Positions 11,131 to 22,700 of a stretch of DNA of 64,000 nucleotides are shown piece after piece; the first letter of the stretch is position 1; each line of letters opens with the position of its first letter. This stretch comes from Owenia fusiformis. Taxonomy: Eukaryota > Annelida > Polychaeta > Sabellida > Oweniidae. The DNA is taken from positions 33,977,375-34,041,374 of the forward strand of contig CAIIXF020000005.1 in NCBI GenBank assembly GCA_903813345.2, in the 5' to 3' direction. The position numbers and the translations under genes are program-made. The notes beneath the pieces were generated by a model. That model saw nothing but the letters and a program-made list of their open reading frames with translations. It had not been told where the DNA came from and searched no databases.

Positions 11131-11140
11131 CGTGCGGCAT
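11131..11140 (-). CDS. Candidate first coding exon, unit 2 (ATG plus 7 nt)
   Basis: On the minus strand the segment GGAGCCAGCAGACATACTGC through AATAATG leads to ATG CCG CAC G and a GTGAGT donor. The same block is present in unit 1 at 4928-4975. The ATG and the phase-1 donor are preserved although the distance between the block and the donor differs, which supports the ATG as the start. It could splice to the soluble death-domain exon at 9543 or to the transmembrane exon at 8591, both phase 1. Evidence is comparative only. Confidence 0.45.
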
Positions 11141-11180
11141 TATTTGGATGTGTCACACGCAGTATGTCTGCTGGCTCCAA

Positions 11181-13589
11181 CTCTGACTTTTATTTACTAT
11201 TTCTTGCCGACGAAAGACGCTCGAAAGTAATGTTGATCTTGTAATACTATGTTCAATATTCACAATGGTATAATGTATGATTTTTAAGATTTGAATTCAA
11301 AACGAAACTAAATGATTCATGTTATCAAGTACATGTAGATTTATAAGTGTGTTGGCAAAAATGAAAGATCAATATTTCATTTAGGAATTATTTAAACTGT
11401 TCGCCGTATTGCAGACTTACCTCTCAGTCTCAACTTTTTATTACTTATGAATATACTCGTTTCACTAAGCTTCGGAAAAAATGATGGCATTGTCCTTCCG
11501 TAATGGACATACCAAATTCATAGGAAGACACTGTATAGTGCGTGCTCAACGATGGAATTGGTTGTGATTTTGTCATATTACATAGCACATTATTGTTATT
11601 GTGGACAAAAATTGACAAAAATAATTATGATTTCAAAATTATAATTATGACGTGCACGGACCTGGGGACAATTCGGGAAATACGGACTGATTTCAGCTTT
11701 GAGCGTTAATCTCTGCCTTATTTAAAAAGCTAGCTATGTGTTTTATATATCATTTTGAAATATTTTTTATTCGCATTTCAGTGAAATTATTTTTTCTTCA
11801 AAATTTTGATGGGATCCAACATATTTTTAAAGTTAAACATATCCCGACATCGTCAAATACGCTGTAAGACGTAACACTTTACACTTACAGGGCTCGTTGA
11901 AATTGGGATAACTTTTGAAATAATGATCAAAATCCCACTAAAATTTCACAATTTATTCAATGGAACATGTTCATTTATGACGTCACAATTGCTTAACGGC
12001 TACAGTTCAAATTGTCTCATATGAACGCTTTTAAGATTTTCAAAATTGTGTAAGGTTTTGTAAGCGAATGGGACGAGCAATAAGTTTACCTTCATTTAAC
12101 TTTCTAATTCAAGTCTGATTTGAAAGAAAAATTAACTGCACAATATTGTCATGGCGAAATTTACAAAACAATAACCAGTTTGTTTATTTTGCAAATAATA
12201 TTAAAATAAGAGCTGGTTTTCGAGACTTGAAAAAATGTGACGCATCGATTTTTTACCACAAATTCCATACACATCAATTTTTACCATCGCCCCAAGTGGA
12301 TTTCTTGACCGTTTTTCAAAATTCAAAAACATTTTACAAATATTGTCTTCGAGATCTTGCTACCCTGTGAATTTCGTCATGATTAGATAAGGATAAAGTA
12401 TTTTATTTTTAGGTTGACTAAACTTGACAAAAATGTGACGCTTGTCTTTTTTTACGTTGTAAGGCTGTTTGCGCCCTATGCTGCTCATTGTTTTGTCTTG
12501 GTTTTTTGACGCCATAATGTTACGCTAATTGTTTCGTGCGACGTGTAAATATATTTCTTTCAATTTACCCCTTGGTGATAAGAGTTAACTTTGTAATTTT
12601 TGTAATCAATGGACATACATAAAATTAAAAAGGTCAGAGTGTTAAAGCTGATGAACTCACTTTTCAAATGGTGTATATTTGAACAAATTGCGTCATTTAT
12701 TTTACTTAATAGATGAACCTTGAACCTTCCATTCGCTCAGCTTTTGAATTTCATTACTTATAGGACGTTATGTTGTTTTTCTCCATTCTTTACATTTAAT
12801 CTACAATTAAGTGGAGAAATTTTTCATTTGATAGCCCTGTTTGAGACTGGGAACTTGATACTATTGATTCTAAAATATGTTATGAGCATATGAATGATAA
12901 CCTTACTAACTGAGAAACTGAAACGCACAATTTTTAGATATTTCGATTCGTAAATACATGAAGCTACACAAAAGAGATACACCAAGAGTACATACTCTAT
13001 AACTATTCTATGCTTAATTATTCTACCAAACGAAGTTCGAGAGGGATATAGAAAAGCCGTCCGTCCTTGTCCGTCTAAAAAAAATTTAACTATAAAAATA
13101 GAAAACAAATTAAAAATGTTATCTATAAAAATACACCGTACACGAAGCGTCCATTGACTTGTAAATAGAGTTCAGGGACCTAGTTATGTCTTATTAATTA
13201 AATCCATGTCGGTAAGGGGAGTGCTTCCATGGACTACAACGTTAAACCCACCAATGCCCAGTCACAAGGCTGAGGAACCTGGTTTTATATATAATGTGGA
13301 TTTTTAACTTACCAATCATGACTTACATATTAATACAAGTATGGGTATTTCTTATAATTAATAGAATACTGGATTTTAAACTAACCAAACATCACTATAG
13401 TATTAATAGGGGTTAAAAGTAAAACCTATAATTAATCAAATTCTGGATATGACAATTAAATAATTAATCAAATTATAATCTACCTACATGAAGTAGATAT
13501 CCAAATCTTAGTCTGAATTTATCTATGTGTAAAGATTGTATCCTTCTGTTGCTTTTTAATAAAACATGTGGGACAGTTTATTTATTTAT
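11181..13589. other. AT-rich stretch with no gene seen
   Basis: I see no splice-flanked open frame, conserved domain or clear repeat family here. Open frames at 12146 and 12824 are low-complexity and unsupported. Confidence 0.5.
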
Positions 13590-13599
13590 ATATTACAAA

Positions 13600-14245
13600 A
13601 TGTCAGTCCTTTCAACTCAAATACCGATTGAACGATTTGTACAGGAAGATATCCTATGAGAAATGTACCTCTGCCCGAGAAGGAATTTTCAATATATGGC
13701 CGTTCAATTCCAAATGGCCTTAATCTTTAATATCTCAAATACTAGTTGACGGATTTGGTTCAAATTTTATATGCTGGTGCCTAGTGACGCAGGAGGTTTG
13801 CTCAAGAAGAGATTTTCAAGATGGCCATTGAATTTTAAAATATCCACAATTTTTCTTTGATAACACAAATACCAGTGAACGGATTCGGTTCGATATGCTG
13901 ATGCCCAAGGACACAGTAGCTCTGGTTGTGAGAGGATTTTAAAAATGGCGACTGAATTTCAAAATGGCCCTCATTTTTATAAAAGTGTAACGTTTGATAA
14001 CTCAAATACCAGTGAACGGAATCGGTTCATATTTTACATGCTGATGCCTAGGGACACAGTAGATTTGCCCAAGAAAATATTTCCTTAAAGATGGCAGTTG
14101 AATTTCAAAATGGCCACCATTTTTAAAAAACAACATAATCGTTGAGGACTCAAATACAAGTGGATGGATTTGGTTTGCATGTTATATGCTGATGAATGCT
14201 GTGTTAAAGAAGTTTCCAAGATGGCCACTTATCATCAAAATATAT
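13600..14245. repeat. Degenerate tandem repeat, about 5 copies of 120-145 bp
   Basis: The core AAATACCAGTGAACGGATTC-GGTT with TATGCTGATGCCTAGGGACA and TTTTCAAGATGGCC recurs at about 13620, 13739, 13870, 14007 and 14151, with spacing growing from about 119 to 144 bp. A single related unit lies at 15585-15680 in an intron of the secreted-protein gene. Confidence 0.75.
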
Positions 14246-15110
14246 TTTGTTCAGTGACTTGGGATCTGCTACTCTATAGAGTTGCTGTTTTTCTAGTTCG
14301 TTTTTATTGATGTAAATACAATCTTATCACAACATTTATCTTTATTTCACACCTGCATAACGTAACAATATGCAAGTTCCCTGGATGTTGATAAGACTTT
14401 TAATAATATAAGTGTAAAAAGTGACGCATGTTTATTTGAGCATTTTTACGATAGTGCGTCGAATTTGTTGATATTAGTGATATGAACGTTATTATTTTCA
14501 ATAACAGCACAACGGGTAATCACCACCAGTTGTTTTGATGCTGTTTGGTTTTTCTTAAAACAGCTTTTAAAACATTGGTATCAAGTTATTGTTTTTGAGA
14601 TAGGGACAGGTCGTTCAGAATATTCTGCGGCAAATATTTTCAAAAAACAGTGTTGAATTATACATTTTAGATTATGATTATTCAACACATAATTCTGAGA
14701 AGACATGAATTTCTATTTTTAAATCTCAAACAACATTCAAAATAACTAACATAATTTCCCATGATCTTCCTAAACCAGCAAGAGGACACCAAGAGAACAA
14801 TGATGCCGTTAGATAGAAAATAATGTGTTTCCTATAAAATTCGACCAAGAATGAATTATTGCCATATTCGTAATTTATATAAAATTCAGCTTCGATATAC
14901 TAGTTACAGCAAAAAGGCCCGTTTGCTCAATGCCCACGTATAATATTTTCATTTTTCTGACTCCCATGACTTTGAGCTCCCTTGGATTGATAATGCTATA
15001 GAATCTTATTTTCCCATTTGTCAAACTGTCTTGGTGAAACTGTTTATTGATTCAAGTGGTATATTTATTGAACAGAGGATCTAGTTAGAAATCCAAGCAT
15101 TAATTGAATC

Positions 15111-18100
15111 ATGGGCGTTTGTAAGTATATTCTTGCGTTCGTGGTGCTTCTATGCTTAGCTCCATGCATACATGTATATGTATATGCAGGGGGACAAAGA
15201 AAAAGACCACAGGTAGGAAATGGAAATCGAGGGGAAACCAAAATGAAAGAACCACAGGTGAGAACATTAATTAGCCTACATATATAAGATATACAATTTT
15301 TTAAAAAAATAACTAGGGGTAGATTTGTAGCAAAACTTCTAATATGGCTTTAGAAAAAGTGGTTTAGTGGTTTAGGACCTCTGCTTCAGAAGACCACAGG
15401 TAGGAAATGGAAATCGAGGGGAAACCAAAATGAAAGAACCACAGGTGAGAACATTAATTAGCCTACATATATAAGATATACAATTTTTTTTTAAATAACT
15501 AGGGGTAGATTTGTAGCAAAACTTCTAATATGGCTTTAGAAAAAGTGGTTTAGTGGTTTAGGACCTCTGCTTCAGAAGGAATTTCCAATATGGCCGCTCA
15601 TTTGAAAGTGACGGCTATTCGTCGTAAAAAATATAATTTCAAATATAATTCAAATACCAGTTTACGGATTAAACTCACCAATACTGTATATACAGTATAT
15701 ACTTTATATCAATTAAGCTCATATAAAATCATTTTCAGGTTACAGAGGTAAGAGAGAATGTGGTTATCTGAGGAACCGAATCATATTTGAGAACACGCTT
15801 CAAGTAGCGGTCACACTAGCCGTGTAGGCTCACCGTTCGCCACCGTTTGGCTAATTATGGCCAGACGGCGACGGCCGCATTGTTTTTATACATTTTTGAC
15901 CGGGACTATACCGTTCTATTCCGGGTCTGTACCGGCTTCTCATCGGCCTTGTACCGGACTTACCGTGTTTCAGAATTCTTGCTTACCGTTCTCGCCGTGT
16001 TCTCAACTGGTGCATACCATCCCCTCACCAGGTTTTCACCGGCCGGAACGCCTGGATATCGGCCGAACCGCCTTGATGGCGTCATGCAAACGCTCACAAT
16101 ATTTAACTCACTTTTTGGTATGTATGCTCAACCATCCACGTGTTCAAAGCTAAATGATTTATGTAATTAATTTGCTTATACATCTTAATTATGTTCAATA
16201 ACATTACAAGTTTGTCTATATTTAACTGTACAGTGTGGCCACATAGCTTGTCCATCCTGTAAGCAGCTAGTTGGGTCAACCGAGTTAAGTCTTTCTCTGT
16301 AATAGTTAGTATGTTTATTCCATGAAAATACGTTGAAAATAAAGCTTTCACAACTTTTTGATGGACGGTAACGTGAACAGAAAGATCACGTAAAATGCAT
16401 AAAACAGTTGATAGTTCGAAGTTTGGCTTATAATGCTAACTGGACATTTATTTTCACTTTTATTTGAGCTTTAATCATTTTTGCAATTTATTTATTTTCT
16501 TCGTGTATGATAAAAGAAATATATTTGTAACTTGTTTTTCTCAGTGTCTTCAAAAGAATCTCTGTCAAAGTGGTTTGAGTGGATTTGTGGCTTCAAAGTA
16601 CAAATGAGAAAGTCGAAGAATTGATCTGATGTCTCGAGTTACGGGACAAAACCTTGGACAATACCTGAATATTTAAATAAACTGAAGGCAAAACTGTTGA
16701 AACGGCAGAACACGGTGACAACACTGCGTCACGAGGCGGTACAATTGCGAGTTCACGGTAATAGGATGTTTAGAGGATGTTATGGAGCAGTTATAAGGCC
16801 GTTAACACGTTAATGGACTGTTACCTAAGCGTTAAGCGGCTGGTACCGTGAAAACCCTTTTTATGTGACCTTTCAAACCCCCGTTTGAACCTCGTTTATC
16901 GGACGGTACCCAAGCGGTACACTCTCGTTCGCAGCCCGTCACTGATAGAGTCAACGTCCACCATCGTCCCATTACCGCTCTGCGAACGTGTCCTTAACGG
17001 CTGCACCGTCCTTATACCATTCCCGTACCGCTATCACCGTTCGCAACCGAACGTTACTCAAACGGGAAAAGTTTTGAGCATGCTCAAAAAATTCGCCGGG
17101 TGTGGATGGACGGCAACGTTCCCTGAACGTTTCTCAACGGGCGGGAAACGACCCACCGTGTGGCCATACCGTGCACCGCCGTCTGGCCATAATTAGCCAC
17201 ACGGTGGCGAACGGTGAGCCTACACGGCTAGTGTGACCGCTACTTCAAGAACTTCAAAGGAGAGCCACTGGTGAATTAATTTACAACATAGAAATGGCTA
17301 AAAACCACAAGAAAGGCAAACGGGATGTCTGGCCAGCGGTGGTAAGTTCATTCCGATTAGCATCCCGTATAAAAACAATATGGCGGCTCCAGGCGAATCA
17401 ACTGGATCAGTCCATTTTTAAGAAATAAGGGGAGTTCTGTAAAATCCAGTTTATTGAAATTGTCTTTGAGATAAAGTAATCCGTTTATAATGATTTTGAA
17501 AACGTTATCCAAAGAGTGATTGCGTTCAAAGAATACATGTACAACAGCCAATATAAATCCTTGTATTAGAAACCGGTTTGTCTTGCTTTGTTTCATTTGT
17601 AGGATATTTCATATGCCAAGCTGTGTGCTATTACGTTATGGGGAAATTTAGATGCCAATTTTTCCTTATTATACACAAATAGAAGATCCTGAAACTTCAC
17701 CCATAAATGTGGAATTGATTTGTCAAAATAAAAATCACCCTTTTGTGTGACGATCTATAATATACTTATGCTATATAACAGTTAGAGGTGTTGACACAAC
17801 GACCTCGAGCCTGTGAACCCTTGAGTATTATTCCGGGATCGGGCCTTTTATACTAAACGGTGAGCAACACCAGAAACGAGCGTTCGATTTGCTAAACGAT
17901 ATGCGTCACCCTTTAAAAACATACCTGTAATCATTGGAAGGAATTACTTATTGCGCAGCACTAGACAACCATACATGTTATATTCTTACGTATAGACTCA
18001 GGTATAGACGACGATATATTGTTGTCATTCATTAAAATAATTCAATTCGTATCCTTCACACAATGAATACTTAATGTTTGTTTCATTTTAACAGCTAAAA

Positions 18101-18363
18101 AACAAACACGTGCCAGCTGGATTTTTTGAAAACCGGTGTAAAAGGGTAGGTAGTTCTTTCACATGCTGGTCCTACTCTCTATTGATTTATATGGTGACCT
18201 AATTACAATTATTTTCCTTATTATTTATACACAGCCAGGGCTTGCAAGGGCCGTAAGGAAAGGGGACCATAATCCCCAGGGGATCATAATTTCTTTTACA
18301 CCGGAAAAATGGCAAAGGAAGCGGTGGAAAAAGGGGAAGAAGAAACATTTATACGAATATTGA
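15111..18363 (+). CDS. Small secreted basic protein, unknown family (possibly interrupted)
   Basis: Exon 1 (15111-15257) starts with a good signal peptide, MGVCKYILAFVVLLCLAPC, then a basic stretch (GGQRKRPQVGNGNRG), and ends CAG|GTGAGA. Later exons are 18094-18144 (LKNKHVPAGFFENRCKR, phase 0 both sides) and 18235-18363, which ends in a very basic tail (EKWQRKRWKKGKKKHLYEY, then TGA). A central exon starts after ATTTTCAG at 15739; its frame (YRGKRECGYLRN...) stays open up to 15804, is cut by the element at 15805-17242, and resumes at 17250 to a GTAAGT donor at 17342 (...KKGKRDVWPAV). That exon needs a phase-1 partner, which the duplicated 55-nt segment at about 15390-15444 would supply. Two Cys and many dibasic sites suggest a processed secreted peptide, but I recognise no family. 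The alternative is a 9-nt micro-exon at 15739-15747. Confidence 0.42.
15203..15580. repeat. Near-exact 190-bp tandem duplication spanning an exon end
   Basis: The block from AGACCACAGGTAGGAAATGG through CCACAGGTGAGAAC to GGACCTCTGCTTCAGAAG occurs twice back to back with almost no differences beyond the length of a T/A run. The copy duplicates the end of exon 1 and its donor, and creates an acceptor-like CTTCAG in front of the second copy. The near-identity implies a recent event. Confidence 0.85.
15805..17242. mobile_element. Recent inverted-repeat element with 7-bp target duplication (1438 bp)
   Basis: The left end TAGCGGTCACACTAGCCGTG continues through about 66 bp that are repeated inverted at the right end with about one mismatch, finishing CACGGCTAGTGTGACCGCTA. 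CTTCAAG stands directly outside both ends (15798-15804 and 17243-17249). Subterminal DNA is rich in ACCGTT/AACGGT motifs. Open frames at 15847-16170 lie in these repeats and are not transposase. The superfamily is not clear to me. Intact ends and a perfect target duplication point to a young insertion. Confidence 0.88.
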
Positions 18364-18546
18364 CAATCTGTGGACAAAGGTTAATGGATACGCATATGAT
18401 CCATGTAAACGGGGAGACTCAACACTAGAGCACGTGCCCTTCTAGTATAATGATAACAATATTTGTTATACGCTGCTTGTGAATTGAACAAAACGTATCG
18501 TGTTATTTCTATTCACAGGTTGAGTCTGAAACTGCCCTTTCTAGGT

Positions 18547-19265
18547 GATGTTCATACTGAATACAATCTACCTCATGAATCTTGGTCAAACTTCACATTA
18601 TTCAAGGAAGGATCACGAGGACTCTTGTTTACGATGCATTGACTACACCCCAACTGTTCATACTGAATACAATCTACCTCATTAATCTGGGCAAACTTTA
18701 CATTATTCAAAGAAGGAAGTAGGAATGTACACGAGAACTCATGTATACGATTCATTGACTGCACCCCAACTGTTCATACTGAATACAATCTACCTCATGA
18801 ATCTTGGGAAAACTTCACATTATTCAAGGAAGGATCACGAGGACTCTTGTATACGATGCATTGACTACACCCCAACTGTTCATACTGAATACAATCTACC
18901 TCATTAATCTGGGCAAACTTTACATTATTCAAAGAAGGAAGTAGGTATGTACACGAGAACTCATGTATACGATTCATTGACTGCACCCCAACTGTTCATA
19001 CTGAATACAATCTACCTCATGAATCTTGGGAAAACTTCACATTATTCAAGGAAGGATCACGAGGACTCTTGTATACGATTCATTGACTACACCCCAACTG
19101 TTCATACTGAATACAATCTACCTCATGAATCTTGGACAAACTTTACATTATTTAAGGAAGAATCAAGGTATGTACACGAATACTTTTGTATGCGATTCAT
19201 TGACTACACCCCAACTGTTCACACTGAATACAATCTACCTCATGCATCTTTGGCAAACTTTATGG
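18547..19265. repeat. Higher-order tandem repeat: alternating 106/116-bp monomers, 222-bp dimer
   Basis: TTCATACTGAATACAATCTA occurs at 18551, 18657, 18773, 18879, 18995, 19101 and (with one change) 19218. Spacing alternates 106 and 116-117 bp, and alternate monomers resemble each other more than their neighbours, so the unit of amplification is a 222-bp dimer. Because 222 is a multiple of three, open frames persist through the array; they are not genes. The array lies just upstream of the GABA-B-like receptor. Confidence 0.9.
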
Positions 19266-19708
19266 TGTTATACCACTGACCCGAATGAATTATAGGATTG
19301 GTGCGACATTCCATTTTGTGGTAACTCAGCATTTATCTCATAATTCATTATCCTGGGCAACATGCAATATCCTAGATGCGAGTAGAAATAATCTTAATTT
19401 ACGTCATTAAAAATTCACAATTCAGTCAAACTGATGTCATATTTGGAATCTACATTTTGAACATACATTTTGTTCGACAAATATATTAAAAAACGTGAGC
19501 TTCTGTTTCGTCTATTTTAAAAACTTAATAAGGTTCCACATAGCTAGTGCTCAGCGTTTTGTGATGTAAAGTATGAGTGATCTGGGCCCGGGATCTGGGT
19601 CAATGAGCCTGGTGTAAAGAAAAGTTAAACAACTGAAGAATTGACAATACTTCGTGCTTTAAACTGATACTAACTATTTATTTACTCGTAAACAGTGTCT
19701 GAATTATC

Positions 19709-22700
19709 ATGAAGTTTGTCTATATGTTTCTTCTTGGATTCGGTGATGTGGTTTTGGGAAATGATGTTACATACCCTCCACTTTCAGGTACGTTAAAACT
19801 GATTAACTATTTTCTATAGTGTGTGAATACTGCTGGAAAATATCATAGTGGACTCGAGTAGAAAAATTCTTGATTTAAGTCGTTAAAATTCAAAATTAAG
19901 TCAAAGTGATACCATACTGTATTTCAAATCTACATGTAAAATTACAAGTGTTTATCAACGTTGAAAATCTTTCAACATTGGGAACTTTTGGGCATAAATA
20001 CAGTGGTTTTTATTAACAAACAATATGTTTTCTCTCAAGTGAGGTCCCCATAATAGTAAAATTCCAATCCAACTCTCTGGAGAATTATGGATTGGGATTA
20101 TGTCACTTTTTAAAATATGGCTTATTGTCTAAAAAGAGAATCTTGCATGCTTCAATTTACACACATCAAAGGTTTCTTCTACACTATATTGATAACTTCT
20201 GAAAAGGGGATTGACATGCGATATCGTTAAAAACCACGTAATAATCAGCATAATCTTCGAAACTATACTTCCACTACCAATCTACTTTCGAAGAATAATA
20301 TTTGTTCTTTTCATGCAATAAAACTCAGAAAAAGATCGATCTTCTTTTGAGTAAATAGGTTCAACAATTTGAAAAAAAATGTTGACATGGGAATGGGTCC
20401 CTATTCATAATTTGTGGAATTGTTCGATTGATATAACATATTGTTTTAATAAAAAAAACACTGTATTTATGCCCAGATATTACTCATGGTGAAAGATATG
20501 ACCGCCTAAAATCACTTGCCATACTGCACGTAGGCCTTTAATTTTCTTTAAAATCACAAAAAGTAAAATACCTTTTCTATTATTTGGCATACATAAGGGT
20601 AATATGAAAATGGAACAACTAAAACTGATGAATATTCAAGTTTAATGGAACTTTCTAATACCATATTATCTAACCTGTGGAGAAAATGATAACAACCTAC
20701 TCGCAAAAAATTGTAATTGTCCGAGAGTTTATCCTATTTACATGATGCAATTGTATGCTTCAGAACTGGATACTAATAAGACGAACCTATCTATAGGATG
20801 CCTGCTACCATTAAATAACATCTTTGGAAGAAAATTAGAGGCCATTGCACAAATAGCAATTGATGAAATCAACAAGAGAAGTGACATACTCGAAAACTAC
20901 AATTTAGTACTATATATTAAAAATACATCAGTGAGTTATTACATTCACCGTTAACTCGTTTCAGAGACCTTTATACAAAGATATGTAACTTAATTTTGAC
21001 AATGGCGCATTAATTCCAATGCATCAGGTATATTTGACTTTAAAAGGTTTTTTTTAATAATAATAAATTTTAGGGTATATAAATGATAATTATTATGCAG
21101 GTTGAAAGTCACAATGCTTTAGGTTACGGATAAACTGTGGGTACTTGGCTTTAGGATAAATAATATTAGTTCTCTTAAGACCCAGTGTGAATGGTATTTT
21201 GTGTTCACTTTTCAACTATTGAGTGAATTAGGGTGTAATTAGTTCAGCTTCCGTGTACGTACTGCATGTGACAGGCCATGTTTATATATTGAGCATGGAT
21301 GAAGCACGATTTGTAAGTAAGTTTAGGTCAATACTCTAGGAAGCAACACAAATAAATATTATTTTCTTTTAAAAAATGCAAAATAATTAAACAAGAGGAC
21401 ACGTACATTTTCATATTGTTTTTAAATGATGGAAACTATCGAAAACTGTCAATCGTTCGTTCTACCACACTGGTTTTGGATAGCTTGCCAAGTGTCCATT
21501 TTTAAAAAAACATTAGACAAAGAATACACCTTTCTTTGTTACAACTGTACATTCTTTCAAATAAACTATGGTTCATTCTCTTGTGTTGCGACCTAAGGGG
21601 GGTTTAATTCCTTCTAATGTTTGTCTTTTTAAATTCGACGTATCCGTAAACACAGAATCTTACAGAAATCTGTAATATAATTTACACACATTACCTTATA
21701 CTTAATTACTGGATTATCGATAATTCATTGTCAAAAGCTATTGTAGGCTCCAGGGCCTCCCACGGGACCCAGCGCTGAGCGACTCGCTACTGTTAAAGCA
21801 TTTGAGTTTATAGATGGAAATCCAATAGTCAATATGATCTATGGTAATTTATTCACCAAAAACACGGAGAAGTCTGCGTATCTCACAAGTACTTGGAATA
21901 TCTTACAGGTGATGTTAAGATAATATGTATATATAAGCAGTTAAGGGTTAATCTCCTCTTGAGATTCATGCAAATCACAACAAAGTCATTTTAGGGCTGG
22001 ATGGTAGATAGAGTCATAAATGTGAAATTGTGACAACCCATCCCCGGGACAACTCATCCCCTGGACCACTCATCCCCTGTACTCATCCCACCGTACTATA
22101 TAGTGCATAATGATATTAAGGTCGTATTTAAGCGCCAACAAATTAAGACACTCATTTTCATTAAAAATGTTATGATAAAATGACAGATAGCTGGTACGCT
22201 GGCGTAATTTTTGTCTAGTTATTCTATCTTTCATTTCCTTTAGGTTGCTCCTTTGGCAAACTCATTGGTTCTTTCTGATAAAAAGAGGTAGTTTTTAATT
22301 GTTTTACACTCATAATAAATAAATAAATTCACACATAGCTATGCAAGGTGTGTCCGATTCGAGCCAATCCGAATAGAGTATTCACATAATGAACAGTGTG
22401 TGAAATATCAATAACACATGCAAGGTCACAAGTTAATCAGTTGTCATGGTGATGAATGAATTTTTCACATTGGATTTGATGACTTGCCAACTTGACCCTT
22501 GCAAAAAAATGTCATTGAAAATGTGTTCTTTTAGTAATTTAGTTCCTTTTAGATGATTTTATAGAAAAATTGCAATGTGTGAAAAGAATTTAAGACCTAG
22601 ACTCAATGCATTGTAGCTGCTTCATTCCACCCAGGCGTTGTTTCATAAACTTTGCATTCCCGCTGCGTGGTCATGTGGTCATGCAAAGGTTTGGAAATGA

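Noticed and set aside
15847-16170. Overlapping frames of about 100 codons rich in Pro, Arg and Thr
   Set aside because: They lie in the subterminal ACCGTT-rich part of a non-autonomous element and match no transposase feature I can see.
18573-19295. Several open frames of 60-110 codons on both strands (for example 18947-19279)
   Set aside because: They arise because the tandem dimer is 222 bp, a multiple of three, so any stop-free frame repeats. No splice context or domain.
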